NCBI RefSeq assembly: GCF_013046825.1 | Contig: NZ_CP053187.1 | Span: 2,638,001 to 2,702,000 of the forward strand | DNA from: Turicibacter sanguinis | GTDB taxonomy: Bacteria > Bacillota_I > Bacilli_A > MOL361 > Turicibacteraceae | DNA: 64,000 bases | Reading direction: 5' to 3' | In this document: positions 44,455-56,318 of the stretch, piece after piece | Position numbering within the stretch: position 1 is the stretch's first letter | How the letters are laid out: every line of letters begins with the position of its first letter | The notes under the pieces: model-generated | What the model was told of the DNA's origin: nothing | What the model saw: only the letters and a program-made list of their open reading frames with translations | Database searches by the model: none | Made by a program: the position numbers and the translations under genes

Positions 44455-44748
44455 TTATTCTGCATCCTCATCTTCTTCAGCTAAGAATGTATTAATCACT
44501 TCTTCAATCATATCCCACTCAGCATCTGTTTCAACTGGTAATAATTCTCCACCCTCGTTGTTTTCACCAGGGATGTAAGCTGAAACATGTAAATCTACAT
44601 TTCCTTCTTCATCTTCATTTTCTGCTCCTGCTGGGTAGTAGACAACATATGATTTGTTATAATCATCTGAATCAAATGTAAATAAAATTTCACATAATAA
44701 TTCATTTCCATTTTCATCGATTACTGTTAATTGATTTTCATCTAACAT
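44455..44748 (-). CDS. DUF1292 family protein (YrzB)
   Basis: 97 residues from the ATG at 44748, very acidic ([33 protein letters not shown]; the tail ends in EEDEDAE). This is the complete DUF1292 domain; the function is unknown. It is regularly found after ruvX in Firmicutes, as here. GAGGTG six bases upstream supports this ATG over the GTG at 44757. Confidence 0.9.
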   Translation of the reverse strand: MLDENQLTVIDENGNELLCEILFTFDSDDYNKSYVVYYPAGAENEDEEGNVDLHVSAYIPGENNEGGELLPVETDAEWDMIEEVINTFLAEEDEDAE

Positions 44749-44769
44749 TTTGGTCACCTCTTATAAGAT

Positions 44770-45201
44770 TTACACGAATGAACGTGCTTGATTTGAATCT
44801 AAATAACTCTGTAAAATAATGGTTGCTGCCATTTTATCAACCACTTTTTTTCGCTTATTGCGACTAACATCAGCTTGAATGAGGACACGTTCAACTTGCA
44901 TAGTAGTCAATCGTTCGTCCCATAGAATAACCGTGACATTCGTTGCTTCTTCAAGTTTCTTAGCAAACTCTTGTGTCACTTGTCCTCGTTCTCCAATCGA
45001 ACCATTCATATTTTTAGGTAACCCTAAAACGATTTTCGAAATTTTATGAGTTTTTACTAATTCTTGAACGTGTTGAATTGCTTTTTTATAATGATTTTCC
45101 TCAAATCGGAAAGTCTCAACACCATGGGCCATCATTCCAAGGGCATCACTAATGGCGATTCCACACGTGCGAGTTCCTAAATCTAATCCTAAAATTTTCA
45201 C
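44770..45201 (-). CDS. ruvX: Holliday junction resolvase-like nuclease RuvX/YqgF
   Basis: 143 residues of the RNase H-like fold: [15 protein letters not shown] (4-18), [11 protein letters not shown] (near 58) and WDERLTT (near 99) hold the acidic site. Members process pre-16S rRNA ends and may resolve recombination junctions. The start overlaps ireB by four bases. Confidence 0.93.
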   Translation of the reverse strand: MKILGLDLGTRTCGIAISDALGMMAHGVETFRFEENHYKKAIQHVQELVKTHKISKIVLGLPKNMNGSIGERGQVTQEFAKKLEEATNVTVILWDERLTTMQVERVLIQADVSRNKRKKVVDKMAATIILQSYLDSNQARSFV

Positions 45202-45464
45202 TTTTTCGTCTCTACAAACTTTTCAAGTAAAACTTCAATGATTTCATCACGTTCAATTTGCTGAATTTTGTTTCGAGCCCCTTGATAGCTCGAAATATAA
45301 GCTGGATCTCCTGAAATTAAGTATCCAACCACTTGGTTAATCGGATTATAACCTTTTTCTTTTAATGCATCGAATACATCTGTCAAAATAATTTCAACCG
45401 CTTGATTTTGGTTCAATTTATTTTGTAGTAAATCGTCTAGCATCATTGTTTGATTCGAGATCAT
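45198..45464 (-). CDS. ireB: IreB/ReoM family regulatory phosphoprotein
   Basis: 88 residues from the ATG at 45464. It holds the full family core: [34 protein letters not shown] and [19 protein letters not shown]. In Enterococcus and Listeria this protein is phosphorylated by the PASTA-domain Ser/Thr kinase and controls MurA stability and cell-wall synthesis; the phosphorylated Thr lies at the N-terminus, where T6 is present here. It sits between alaS and ruvX, its usual place. Confidence 0.93.
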   Translation of the reverse strand: MISNQTMMLDDLLQNKLNQNQAVEIILTDVFDALKEKGYNPINQVVGYLISGDPAYISSYQGARNKIQQIERDEIIEVLLEKFVETKK

Positions 45465-45529
45465 GCAACTCACCACCCATAAATAGTTCTTAACTTTATT
45501 TTACAATAATGTTAATGGGATGAAAAGAA

Positions 45530-48151
45530 TTATAAATTATTTTTTAACCATTCATCGACATTCTTTAATGCCTCTTCAATTTTTGTTGCATCTTTAGCGC
45601 CGGCTTGAGCCATATCTGGGCGTCCGCCTCCGCCTCCACCACAAATCGTTGCGACTTCTTTAACAATTTTCCCTGCATGTACCCCTTGTTTCACATAATC
45701 TGGCGTTACACCACAAGAGATTGCAACCTTACCATCTACTGCACTTGCTAACACAATAACTGCCGATGATAACTGTTGTTTAAATTCGTCAACCATTTGA
45801 CGTAAATGGTTCATATCCACATCAACTAAGTTCGCAGTTAACACTGTAATTCCTGCTACCTCACGTGTATTATTAACAATTTCCTTCATTTTTAAATGAG
45901 ATAATTTAGATTTTAATGAATCATTTTCACGATGCGCTTCTTTTAACTCATCTAAAATCCCTTCAACACGTTCTTCAAGTAATGCTGGTTTTGTTTTTAA
46001 TGTCTCAGATACCGCTGCAAATCGTTCAATAAATGAATTCATGTATTGATAAGCTCCCTTACCCGTCACCGCTTCAATACGTCGAGTTCCAGCTCCAATT
46101 CCTGATTCTGAAATGATTTTAAATAAACCAATTTCAGAGGTGTTTGAAACATGACATCCACCACAAAGCTCAATGCTATAGTCTCCTGCTTTGACAACGC
46201 GTACCGTTTCACCATATTTTTCACTAAATAACGCCATTGCTCCCATTTGCTTTGCTTCTTCAATACTTTTTTCAAACACTTCAACTGGAATAGAAGCCCA
46301 AATCTTCTCGTTAACAATCGCTTCAATACGTTGTAATTCTTCTGACGTCAACCCTTGCATGTTGGTGAAGTCAAAACGTAAACGATCAGCAGATACTAAT
46401 GATCCAGCTTGGTTTGCATGCGCACCAATAACATCTTTTAATGCTTGGTGTAATAAGTGAGTCGCTGTATGATTTTTTGTTAAATCTAAACGATTCTCAA
46501 CTTGAACTTGGCAAACAACCTCATCATTTAATGATAATGTTCCGTCTACTTGTACACTGTGTAAATGCTGTCCATTTGGAGCTTTGATAACATCTGTTAC
46601 CATCACATTTGCAGCAGAGGTTGTCATCATCCCTGTATCTGCTACTTGTCCTCCACTTTCAGCATAAAATGGAGTAGTATCTAAAATGACTTGTCCAGCT
46701 CCAGTTAATGAATCAACCACTTCCCCATTTTGTAGTAATAAAATAACGTTTGATGTTGTTGATAATTGATGATATCCTACAAATTTAGAAGGGGTTTTAA
46801 AGCTCATTAAAGCAGCATTCTGTGAATGCATACTTTCAACATCTTCACGAGCATTACGAGCACGTTCACGTTGTGCTTCCATTTGGGCATCGAACCCTTC
46901 TTTATCAACTGTAAATCCAGCTTCTTCTGCATATTCTAAAGTTAATTCATATGGGAATCCGTACGTATCATATAACATGAATGCGTCTTTGCCACTAATT
47001 GTTTTATCTTCACATTTAGCAATTAAATCCGTCAAGATTTTTTCTCCATCTGCTAATGTTTGACGGAAGCGATCTTCTTCAGATTTAATCACTTTTTGAA
47101 CTAACTCAATTTTATCGCAAACATATGGGTAATAATCTTTCATAATATCTGCTACAACAGGAACTAATTCATACATGAAAGCACGATCAATTCCTAATTT
47201 TTTTCCATAACGAACAGCACGACGTAATAAACGGCGTAAGACGTATCCGCGTCCTTCATTAGAAAGAAGTGCTCCATCTGCTACTGCAAAAGTTACCGTA
47301 CGAACATGGTCAGCGATCACTTTAAATGCCGTTGCTGTTTCTTGTGTATATTTTACACCAGACATTTCTTCCGTCGCACGAATGATTGGCATGAATAAGT
47401 CTGTGTCAAAGTTTGTTTCAACGCCTTGAATCACACAAGCCATACGCTCAAGACCCATTCCAGTATCTATATTTTTATTTGGTAACATAGGATATTCACT
47501 ACGATCTAATCCTTCTTTTGAATTATATTGAGAAAATACAATGTTCCAAATTTCAATATAACGATCATTTTCAATATCTTCTTCTAATAAACGGATTCCA
47601 ATATTTTCTGGATCATATTTTGTTCCACGATCATAGAAAATTTCAGTGTTTGGTCCACATGGTCCTTCTCCGATTTCCCAGAAGTTATATTCTAATTTCA
47701 CAATGTGATCAGGCGAAACACCTAATTTGATCCATAAATCATATGTTTCTTGATCGGTTGGATAAACGGTTACATATAATAATTCTTTATCGAATCCAAA
47801 CCATTCTTTTGATGTTAATAATTCCCATCCCCATGTCACTGCCTCTTCACGGAAATAGTCTCCAATCGAGAAGTTTCCTAACATCTCGAAGAACGTATGA
47901 TGGCGAGCCGTTTTCCCAACATTTTCAATATCGTTTGTACGAATTGATTTTTGAGCATTTGTAATACGTGGGTTATTTGGAATTTCACGTCCATCAAAGT
48001 ATTTTTTTAAAGCTGCAACCCCACTATTAATCCATAATAATGAAGGGTCATTAATTGGAACTAATGGTGCTCCTGGTTCGATCATGTGTCCTTTTGATTT
48101 AAAGAAATTTAAGTACATTGAACGAATCTCTGATCCTGTCATGTATTTCAT
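45530..48151 (-). CDS. alaS: Alanyl-tRNA synthetase AlaS
   Basis: 873 residues, full length. The class II core opens with [19 protein letters not shown] and contains [14 protein letters not shown]; the editing domain has HTATHLLHQ and CGGCHVS; the C-terminal C-Ala domain ends near [17 protein letters not shown]. It charges tRNA-Ala. GAGGTG lies six bases before the ATG at 48151. Expression is set by the T-box leader immediately upstream. Confidence 0.96.
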   Translation of the reverse strand: MKYMTGSEIRSMYLNFFKSKGHMIEPGAPLVPINDPSLLWINSGVAALKKYFDGREIPNNPRITNAQKSIRTNDIENVGKTARHHTFFEMLGNFSIGDYFREEAVTWGWELLTSKEWFGFDKELLYVTVYPTDQETYDLWIKLGVSPDHIVKLEYNFWEIGEGPCGPNTEIFYDRGTKYDPENIGIRLLEEDIENDRYIEIWNIVFSQYNSKEGLDRSEYPMLPNKNIDTGMGLERMACVIQGVETNFDTDLFMPIIRATEEMSGVKYTQETATAFKVIADHVRTVTFAVADGALLSNEGRGYVLRRLLRRAVRYGKKLGIDRAFMYELVPVVADIMKDYYPYVCDKIELVQKVIKSEEDRFRQTLADGEKILTDLIAKCEDKTISGKDAFMLYDTYGFPYELTLEYAEEAGFTVDKEGFDAQMEAQRERARNAREDVESMHSQNAALMSFKTPSKFVGYHQLSTTSNVILLLQNGEVVDSLTGAGQVILDTTPFYAESGGQVADTGMMTTSAANVMVTDVIKAPNGQHLHSVQVDGTLSLNDEVVCQVQVENRLDLTKNHTATHLLHQALKDVIGAHANQAGSLVSADRLRFDFTNMQGLTSEELQRIEAIVNEKIWASIPVEVFEKSIEEAKQMGAMALFSEKYGETVRVVKAGDYSIELCGGCHVSNTSEIGLFKIISESGIGAGTRRIEAVTGKGAYQYMNSFIERFAAVSETLKTKPALLEERVEGILDELKEAHRENDSLKSKLSHLKMKEIVNNTREVAGITVLTANLVDVDMNHLRQMVDEFKQQLSSAVIVLASAVDGKVAISCGVTPDYVKQGVHAGKIVKEVATICGGGGGGRPDMAQAGAKDATKIEEALKNVDEWLKNNL

Positions 48152-48177
48152 TTTGTTCACCTCTTTTAAAAATGAGT

Positions 48178-48405
48178 ATAAAAAAAGCCCTTATTTGATA
48201 TAAGGACGTATTGAACGCGGTACCACCTTAATTTTGTTTTTTAAGTAAACTAAAAAAACAACTCTTTGAAACAGATAACGGCGAAAACCGACAGACTTTA
48301 ACTGTACTCCAGAAGTAGCTTTCGAGCATTGATTGTTAGGATTTATCTCAGCCAAGAAATCCCTCTCTGTGAAACGTTCAATTTTCTACTTTCTTCTATC
48401 AACAT
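48178..48405 (-). promoter_or_regulatory. T-box riboswitch of alaS
   Basis: The T-box sequence AAGGTGGTACCGCG lies at 48216-48229 (minus strand) and is followed by the terminator stem gtccttat (48207-48200) with ataagggc (48194-48187) and seven T residues. Stem I carries the specifier GCT (48317-48319), an alanine codon, in GAAAGCTAC, and AGAGGG at its base side. Uncharged tRNA-Ala would bind the specifier and T-box and prevent termination. Confidence 0.93.
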
Positions 48406-48421
48406 TTTGTTATTCGACTCT

Positions 48422-48450
48422 ATTTTATCGATTTTATCAAGATGTTTCAA
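48422..48450 (-). promoter_or_regulatory. Sigma-A promoter of alaS
   Basis: TTGAAA (48445-48450) and TAAAAT (48422-48427) on the minus strand, spacer 17 bp, directly ahead of the T-box stem I. Confidence 0.7.
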
Positions 48451-48503
48451 GCTTTTTTTATCCAATTTGATAAATTATTAAATTGAAAAGAAAGCTTATA
48501 CAC

Positions 48504-48539
48504 AAAAAAGAACTCTCTCGATTGAGAGAGTTCTTTTTT
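48504..48539. terminator. Terminator of the small membrane-protein gene
   Basis: A perfect 16-bp stem (48504-48519 with 48524-48539), loop gatt, with A and T tracts. It abuts the stop codon of the 55-codon gene. Confidence 0.9.
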
Positions 48540-48705
48540 AAAATGGCATTCTATCGTGTAGGTAGTGTTGCCAACAATCCATTTGCTTACGATATTTTCT
48601 AGATTGTTTTTTAAATTGTTTTTGATAGTAACGAGGATCTTCATAATACATAAGTGTTGCCACTAAAGCCATTAAAAACATAACAAGTACAAGAATTTTC
48701 TTCAT
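48538..48705 (-). CDS. Small membrane-anchored protein, 55 residues, unknown function
   Basis: MKKILVLVMFLMALVATLMYY forms an N-terminal membrane helix or signal anchor, followed by a strongly basic, aromatic tail (YYQKQFKKQSRKYRKQ) and a single Cys 44. GAGGTG lies seven bases before the ATG at 48705 (another ATG directly precedes it), and a strong terminator directly follows the stop, which argues that the gene is real in spite of its size. I know no family. It stands between recD2 and the alaS leader. Confidence 0.7.
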   Translation of the reverse strand: MKKILVLVMFLMALVATLMYYEDPRYYQKQFKKQSRKYRKQMDCWQHYLHDRMPF

Positions 48706-48791
48706 CATTTCACCTCAGTTCAAAGATTACAATCTTTAGTTTGAGTGATTTATGATTTTTTATGTTATCTATCTGCACAAAATTTAATCAA

Positions 48792-51212
48792 TTAATCCAT
48801 TAAATCATACGGTGTGATCCCTTCTAATCCTTCTTCATCTAGGTAATCAAATGGAATATCATGTTCTTTAAAATAATCAGCAAAAGGATTTTCCTTTATC
48901 GGTTTTGTTTGATTTAGTTGAAAGCGAAGTTTCAACGTCGTTTGACGTTCTTCTCCCTCATTTTTAACCCCCTTCTCAAGTGCTAAATACTCTCCAATGA
49001 TAATTAAAGATTTTTTAGCCCGTGTAATGGCGGTATAAATCAACTTTTTTTGTAACATGACGTGATAGGCATGCGTAATCGGTAAAATAACAATCGGATA
49101 CTCAGACCCTTGTGACTTATGAACCGACACGCAATAGGCATGCGTTAAATTTTGAAGATCGCCCTTTTTGTACGTCACTTCCTTAGTTTCAAAACAAGCA
49201 ATTAACTTCTCTTCTTTATCATCATTTTCATTTTTATAAGAAATTCCAATGACTTCTCCAACATCCCCATTCATAATTCCTGTTTCCGGATGATTGGCTA
49301 ATTGGAGTACCTTATCGCCAATTCGAAAAACCTTGGATCCAAATGTCATTTCTCGCTTATCATCTGCTGGTGGATTGAAAATATCCTGTAACATCACATT
49401 CAGATTGTCAATCCCACAATCCCCACGGTACATGGGAACTAAAATTTGAATATCACTTGCTGTATATCCTTTTTGAATGGCATTTAGAACAATTTGTTTT
49501 AGATAACTTGCAATCACCTGATGCCCACATTCAACATATAGACGATCCGGCTTTTTATCTTTAAGATCCGTTGGGAGATGATTATTTTTCACTGCATGTG
49601 CGAATGAAATAATGGACGAATCCTGCGCCTGTCGATGAACCGTTTCAAGCCGTGTCAGAGGAATCACACCACTTTCAATTAAATCTTTTAACACCTGCCC
49701 TGGTCCCACAGAAGGCAATTGATTATCATCACCGACAATAATCACTTGCGCACCCGTTGGAATGCTTTGAAATAATTGAAAGGCTAATAAGGTATCAAGC
49801 ATGGAGCTTTCATCGATAATAATTAATTTATATTCCAGTTGAGCATATTCATCATGTTGAAAAACTCCATCTACTCCATACCCAAGTAAACGATGAATGG
49901 TAGATGACTTTAAGCCCGTTGTTTCACTCATTCGTTTAGCAGCTCGACCAGTAGGCGCTGCCAAAGCAATGGGATACTTTTTCTCACTTGTTGCATATTT
50001 AGACGGATCTAAATCCACATCGTGTAACATCGAATACGCCTTTAAAATACCTTGAACAACTGTTGTTTTTCCTGTTCCCGGGCCACCCGTGATAATGCTA
50101 ACTGGTTCCTTTAACGCCATCAAAATCGCTTCTTCTTGTTCTTTTGAATAGGTAATAGCTAATTCTTTTTTTAATTCGTTTAAACATTGTGGCGCTTTCT
50201 CTTGATTTTCAACTTTAGACGTTAAAAGTCGCTCTATAGAATCAACAATCCCTTTTTCACTATTGACAAGCAACGGAATAAATAAAAAGTCCCCTTCGAT
50301 ATAAATTTTTTTCTTTTTAATCAGTTCATTAATTTGAGATTCAATTTGCGCAAAATCCAGAAGCTGGGTTGATTTTTGATTTAAATACTGTAAAGCACTT
50401 TGAAGCAACTGCTTTTGGTACACATACGTATGACCTTTTTGGATGGCAATTTGATCAATGACATAAAGCAAAGCCGCACGAATTCGACGTGGATCATCTA
50501 ATGAGATCCCTAGACGTCTTGCAAGCTCATCTGCTTTCAAAAACCCAATCCCCTCAATATCATCAATTAAACGATACGGATTTTCATTGATAATTTCAAG
50601 GGCCTGATATTGATATTTTTTGAAAATTTTCATGACTAACTTAGGACTTAAATCATAGCCGTAAAGAGGAGCTAATATCTGTTCTGTCCCCTGTTGATCA
50701 ATCAGTGTCGAATAAAGTTTATCTGCTAATTTTTTGGATAATTTGGGCACCTCATCAAGCGCCTGTCGATTACGTAAAATGACATCGATAGCATTATCAC
50801 CTAATACATCCACAATCTTTTCAGCTGTTTTTTGTCCAATTCCTTCAAAAATATCACTACTCAAATAATGAACAAGCGAAGACTTCCCTTGCACATTAAC
50901 CGAATCATAAGACGTGGCTTGATATTGCCAACCATAACGAGGATGTTCAATTAACTTCCCCTTAAAGCGGTATGTTTTATGTGAAACGAGTTTTGGAAAA
51001 TAACCCGAAATCGTAATTTTCTCATATTTTTTATGCTCACTTAACCCTAGTTGATTCACTATCTTATCATCAACGGGTTTTAAAGCTTTTTGCATTAAAT
51101 CTAAATCTTCACCATGTTCTAAGACAAGTAGCGTTCCAATTGAGAAGCCATTATCTTCATTAAAAAATATATAATCTAAAAAAACACCTTTAATGTATCC
51201 GGCTTCTCCCAT
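48792..51212 (-). CDS. recD2: ATP-dependent DNA helicase RecD2
   Basis: 806 residues from the ATG at 51212. An N-terminal OB-like domain and helix-hairpin-helix region (about 90-230, EGIGQKTAEKI and EGIGFLKADELARRLG) precede the SF1B helicase core: GGPGTGKTT near 375, DESSMLD near 470, VHRQ, and CVSVHKSQGSEYP near 705. It is the RecBC-independent RecD form, unwinding 5' to 3' and limiting replication and mismatch errors. It starts 18 bases after mnmA. Confidence 0.93.
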   Translation of the reverse strand: MGEAGYIKGVFLDYIFFNEDNGFSIGTLLVLEHGEDLDLMQKALKPVDDKIVNQLGLSEHKKYEKITISGYFPKLVSHKTYRFKGKLIEHPRYGWQYQATSYDSVNVQGKSSLVHYLSSDIFEGIGQKTAEKIVDVLGDNAIDVILRNRQALDEVPKLSKKLADKLYSTLIDQQGTEQILAPLYGYDLSPKLVMKIFKKYQYQALEIINENPYRLIDDIEGIGFLKADELARRLGISLDDPRRIRAALLYVIDQIAIQKGHTYVYQKQLLQSALQYLNQKSTQLLDFAQIESQINELIKKKKIYIEGDFLFIPLLVNSEKGIVDSIERLLTSKVENQEKAPQCLNELKKELAITYSKEQEEAILMALKEPVSIITGGPGTGKTTVVQGILKAYSMLHDVDLDPSKYATSEKKYPIALAAPTGRAAKRMSETTGLKSSTIHRLLGYGVDGVFQHDEYAQLEYKLIIIDESSMLDTLLAFQLFQSIPTGAQVIIVGDDNQLPSVGPGQVLKDLIESGVIPLTRLETVHRQAQDSSIISFAHAVKNNHLPTDLKDKKPDRLYVECGHQVIASYLKQIVLNAIQKGYTASDIQILVPMYRGDCGIDNLNVMLQDIFNPPADDKREMTFGSKVFRIGDKVLQLANHPETGIMNGDVGEVIGISYKNENDDKEEKLIACFETKEVTYKKGDLQNLTHAYCVSVHKSQGSEYPIVILPITHAYHVMLQKKLIYTAITRAKKSLIIIGEYLALEKGVKNEGEERQTTLKLRFQLNQTKPIKENPFADYFKEHDIPFDYLDEEGLEGITPYDLMD

Positions 51213-51229
51213 CCTCACAAACTCCTCTC

Positions 51230-52423
<1,194 letters not shown>

Positions 52424-52529
52424 TCAGGAAGATACTTTTATTATCGCCCCTCCTTGATAAGATATATTCTTATATTATAAGCAAAAATAGCAAGATAAGC
52501 AAATCTATGTCTTATCTTGCCCTAAAAAT

Positions 52530-52563
52530 AAACAAAAAGACAGGAGCTCCTGTCTTTTTGTTT
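52530..52563. terminator. Terminator of the nucleoside transporter operon
   Basis: A near-perfect palindrome with arms 52530-52546 and 52547-52563 (caggag against ctcctg at its tip), rich in A and T at the ends, directly beyond the stop of the last permease. Confidence 0.85.
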
Positions 52564-52566
52564 ATT

Positions 52567-53517
52567 TTAACGTTTTCCTTTATCGTAAGGTTCCCCAGCT
52601 GCCTTTGGTCCGACAATATTACGACTAAATACAACTAAAGCGACTAATGTCATCACATATGGTAACGCGTTATAAAACTCCATCGGAATTTCAAATGATT
52701 TTAACGTATCATTAATTAAAGCTAATTGCCCTAATGTTTTCATAAATCCAAAGAAGAACGAAGCGAATAATACGGTCCATGGATTCCATTTACCAAAAAT
52801 TAAAGCTGCTAATGCTAAGAATCCAAGCCCTGCAACCGATCCGTTAAATTCTCCAGATGTGGTAACAATAATTAAAGCGCCTCCGATTCCCGATAGGAAT
52901 CCAGATGCTAACACACCAAAATAACGCATTTTATAAACATTAATCCCCATTGAATCAGCTGCTTGTGGATGTTCTCCACACGCGCGCAGACGTAATCCAA
53001 AAGATGTTTTAAAGACAATATACCAAGTTAAAACTACTAATCCTAATACAATAAAAGTGGTTAAATACATCTTGCTAAAGAATAAAGGTCCAATAATAGG
53101 AATATCCGATAAGATTGGGGCATCAAAACGTGAGACACCTTTGAGGATACTAATATTTTGAGATCCTGTTAAAGTACGTGCTAAGAAAATAGTTAGCGCG
53201 GGTGCTAATAAGTTAATAGCAGTTCCTGAAATAACTTGATCGGCCTTAAGATTAATACTCGCATACGCATGTAATAAAGAGAATAAACATCCCGCTACTC
53301 CACCAAGTAAAATTCCAATCCAAATCGTTGAATCACTACCCTGATAAGCTTGATTGATATAAAATGCAGTCGTGAAAGCCCCAATGACCATTAAACCTTC
53401 TAATCCAATATTAACGACTCCACTGCGTTCACTAAATAATCCACCTAATGCTGTGACTAACATCGGTGCTGTAAACGCAAGAGCATACGGCATCATTGCC
53501 ACAATAAATTCCCACAT
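52567..53517 (-). CDS. nupQ: Nucleoside ABC transporter permease (NupQ/YufQ type)
   Basis: 316 residues with eight to nine membrane helices, of the branched-chain/ribose-type permease family. ERSGVVNIGLEGLMVIGAF (near 29), VISGTAINLLAPA and CGEHPQAADSMGINVYKMRY are typical of the nucleoside (BmpDEFG/NupNOPQ) group. It builds the channel with the upstream permease, with whose gene it overlaps by one base. Confidence 0.9.
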   Translation of the reverse strand: MWEFIVAMMPYALAFTAPMLVTALGGLFSERSGVVNIGLEGLMVIGAFTTAFYINQAYQGSDSTIWIGILLGGVAGCLFSLLHAYASINLKADQVISGTAINLLAPALTIFLARTLTGSQNISILKGVSRFDAPILSDIPIIGPLFFSKMYLTTFIVLGLVVLTWYIVFKTSFGLRLRACGEHPQAADSMGINVYKMRYFGVLASGFLSGIGGALIIVTTSGEFNGSVAGLGFLALAALIFGKWNPWTVLFASFFFGFMKTLGQLALINDTLKSFEIPMEFYNALPYVMTLVALVVFSRNIVGPKAAGEPYDKGKR

Positions 53518-54614
53518 TATTTAACACCTCCATCTTTTCTCTTCGGTGCTACTTTTTTAAAGAAACTTTGAATTAATAAAGCAATCGCTGAGAAGTAAAT
53601 AATTGTTGAAATAATAATATCAATTAACTCTTTTGGGACAGCTGTCATTGCTTGCATGAATTCTCCTCCTACCTTCATAAATCCAAATAAGAAAGCAGAT
53701 AAGAAGACACCAATTGGTGTATTTAATCCAAGTAACGCAACGGCAATTCCATCAAATCCTTGCGTTGGTAAAACACCAATTTTAACATGATTCGTATAAC
53801 CAACATAATAGGTCGCTCCTGCAAGACCTGCTAAACATCCGGCAATAATCATTGAAAGAATGATATTACGTTTAACTTTCATCCCTGCGTAATGTGCCGC
53901 ATCTGGATTAAATCCAACAGCCTTTAATTCATATCCAAACGTCGTTTTATCTAAAATTAACCAAACAACAAGGCAAGCCAAAATCGCTAAAATAAATCCA
54001 ATATTGATCGATGAACCATCAAAAAGTGATGTCATCCAAGCCGTTTTTAATGATGCTGTCTCACTAATGGTTGCAGATTCTGTGCTATATTTTCCTGGAA
54101 TAAATGTCGTTACGCCATATTGAACCATCCAAAGTGCAATATAATTCATCATAATTGATGTCACAACTTCGTGAATTTTAAATTTTGCTTTTAATAAACC
54201 TGGGATAATCGCCCAAACTCCACCTGCTAACATCGCGACTAACACCACCACTGGTAGATGAATAAAACGAGGTAAATCAAGGATAATCCCACAGTAAACC
54301 GCTGCAAAACCACCGACTAACATTTGACCTGAAACCCCAATATTAAATAATCCAGTTCTAAAGGCAAATGCCACTGATAATCCCGTTAAAACTAATGGTG
54401 TCATCTGCAATAAAGTATTTCCAAACTGTTTTAAGTTTCCACTCATGATGCCTTTAAATCCACCTTGGAATAAATACGAAAATCCTTCTGCTGGGTTATA
54501 CCCTAAACATAATAAAACAATAAATCCAATGATGAAGCCAAGAATAACAGAAGCAAAAGGTGCCAATTTTTTTTGAACATTGTCATCCGCTAGACTAAAA
54601 TTAATCTTTTTCAT
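53517..54614 (-). CDS. nupP: Nucleoside ABC transporter permease (NupP/YufP type)
   Basis: 365 residues with about ten membrane helices. AFRTGLFNIGVSGQMLVGGF (near 85) and VGFNPDAAHYAGMKVKRN (near 232) are the paired cytoplasmic signatures of this permease class, and GFDGIAVALLGLNTP lies near the C-terminal third. The gene overlaps both neighbours by one base. Confidence 0.9.
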   Translation of the reverse strand: MKKINFSLADDNVQKKLAPFASVILGFIIGFIVLLCLGYNPAEGFSYLFQGGFKGIMSGNLKQFGNTLLQMTPLVLTGLSVAFAFRTGLFNIGVSGQMLVGGFAAVYCGIILDLPRFIHLPVVVLVAMLAGGVWAIIPGLLKAKFKIHEVVTSIMMNYIALWMVQYGVTTFIPGKYSTESATISETASLKTAWMTSLFDGSSINIGFILAILACLVVWLILDKTTFGYELKAVGFNPDAAHYAGMKVKRNIILSMIIAGCLAGLAGATYYVGYTNHVKIGVLPTQGFDGIAVALLGLNTPIGVFLSAFLFGFMKVGGEFMQAMTAVPKELIDIIISTIIYFSAIALLIQSFFKKVAPKRKDGGVK

Positions 54615-56143
54615 TATTCCTCACCTCTTTGTTTACCTGCACCGGCCATTAATAATCCAATTTCTTTTTCATTTGTGTTGGCTGTTTCTAAAATCGCAAC
54701 AATTTCACCTTCATAAATAACAGCGACGCGATCTGAAACATTTAAAATTTCATCAAGTTCTAACGAGATAAGTAAAACGCCACGTCCTTTGTCACGTTCT
54801 GCAATTAATTCTCGATGAACATATTCAATAGCTCCTACATCGAGACCACGAGTCGGTTGTGCTGCGATTAACAACTTCGGTGAACGAACTACTTCACGTG
54901 CAATAATTGCCTTTTGTTGATTCCCACCTGACATACTACGTGTAATAGTGGTGCTACCCTGTCCACTGCGAACATCGAATCGTTCAATTAACTGCTCTGA
55001 CTGTTCACGAATAGCTTGTCGGTTTAGGAAGCCACCTTTACTAAATGAGGGCTGATAATAGGTTTGTAAAATAAAGTTATCTTCTAATGAATAATCTAAA
55101 ACTAATCCATGCTTATGACGATCCTCTGGGATGTGCCCAATTCCTGCCTCAGTACGTTTTCGAACTGGTAATTTACTAATATCATTTCCAGCTAATTTCA
55201 CTATTCCTGAATCAGCAGGTTTTAATCCTGTAATAGCTTCGATTAATTCACTTTGACCATTTCCTTCAATTCCAGCAACACCTAAAATTTCACCTTCATG
55301 GACCGTCAAAGATAAATTTTTAAGTGCTGAAACGCCACGATTGTTTTTAACCGTTAGATTTTCAACTTGTAAAACAGGGGCTCCAACTTTAGCCGCGTCT
55401 TTATCTAGTTTAAACGTTACTTGACGCCCAACCATTAAATCAGCCAATTCTTGCTCTGAAGTATCAGCCACTACGACTGTTCCAATCCCTTTTCCTTTTC
55501 GGATAATGGTACAATGCTTCGCCACTGCTTTAATTTCTTTCAATTTATGTGTAATCACAATAATAGATTTACCTTCAGCGGTTAACTGACGCATAATTTC
55601 CATTAAATGTTCAATTTCTTGTGGTGTTAAAACAGCTGTTGGCTCATCAAAAATTAAAATTTCAGCATTTCGATATAACATTTTTAAAATTTCAACACGT
55701 TGTTGCATTCCAACTGAAATATCTTCAATTTTAGCATATGGGTCAACATGTAAGTTATAACGTTCTGATAATTCAGCTACACGTTTAGCTGCCTTTTTGA
55801 TATTGATACGCCCACCAAATAGCTTCGGTTCATTACCTAGAACGATATTTTCGGTAACCGTAAAATTATGAACTAACTTAAAATGCTGATGGACCATCCC
55901 AATTCCTAACTCAGTTGCGACATTTGGGTCTGTAATCTTAACTTCTTTTCCGCGAACTTTAATACATCCTTCTTCTGGCTTATATAGTCCAAATAGAACA
56001 CTCATCAGTGTTGATTTACCAGCGCCATTTTCTCCTAAAAGGGCATGAATTTCTCCTGGTTCAACTTGCAGTGTAATATTATCATTGGCTTTAATCCCTG
56101 GAAATTCTTTTGTGATGTTCAACATTTCAATCACGTATTCCAT
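54614..56143 (-). CDS. nupO: Nucleoside ABC transporter ATPase, two domains (NupO/YufO type)
   Basis: 509 residues with two ATPase domains: domain 1 has GENGAGKST (38-46), ISVGMQQR and ILIFDEPTAVLTPQE; domain 2 has the looser GVAGIEGNGQSE, MSGGNQQKAIIAREV and LIAAQPTRGLDVGA. The degenerate second Walker A is normal for RbsA/YufO proteins. It drives the two permeases. It follows the first BMP lipoprotein, separated by a terminator that would reduce its expression relative to the lipoprotein. Confidence 0.93.
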   Translation of the reverse strand: MEYVIEMLNITKEFPGIKANDNITLQVEPGEIHALLGENGAGKSTLMSVLFGLYKPEEGCIKVRGKEVKITDPNVATELGIGMVHQHFKLVHNFTVTENIVLGNEPKLFGGRINIKKAAKRVAELSERYNLHVDPYAKIEDISVGMQQRVEILKMLYRNAEILIFDEPTAVLTPQEIEHLMEIMRQLTAEGKSIIVITHKLKEIKAVAKHCTIIRKGKGIGTVVVADTSEQELADLMVGRQVTFKLDKDAAKVGAPVLQVENLTVKNNRGVSALKNLSLTVHEGEILGVAGIEGNGQSELIEAITGLKPADSGIVKLAGNDISKLPVRKRTEAGIGHIPEDRHKHGLVLDYSLEDNFILQTYYQPSFSKGGFLNRQAIREQSEQLIERFDVRSGQGSTTITRSMSGGNQQKAIIAREVVRSPKLLIAAQPTRGLDVGAIEYVHRELIAERDKGRGVLLISLELDEILNVSDRVAVIYEGEIVAILETANTNEKEIGLLMAGAGKQRGEE

Positions 56144-56260
56144 GATTTAACCCCTTTCTTTTTTATGATAACGTATCCAATGTCGGTGATAATGAACTCC
56201 ATGGTATACTCTCTTACTTAGTATGTGTTAAATCCTATTCTTATTATTTACTTTAAAAAA

Positions 56261-56286
56261 AGTACGCCTGTGAACAGGCGTACTTC
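56261..56286 (-). terminator. Terminator between the first BMP lipoprotein gene and nupO
   Basis: aagtacgcctg (56261-56271) pairs with caggcgtactt (56276-56286), loop tgaa, followed by seven T residues on the minus strand. Confidence 0.85.
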
Positions 56287-56318
56287 GTTTAACAAACAAT
56301 CAATAGTATTTAAATGAA

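Noticed and set aside
48447-48644. Minus-strand frame of 65 codons
   Set aside because: It has no ribosome site and overlaps, in another frame, the better supported 55-residue gene and its terminator.
52490-52520. 10-bp hairpin gcaagataag/cttatcttgc upstream of mnmA, read as a terminator or riboswitch
   Set aside because: No clean T run follows on either strand, and no known riboswitch motif is seen.
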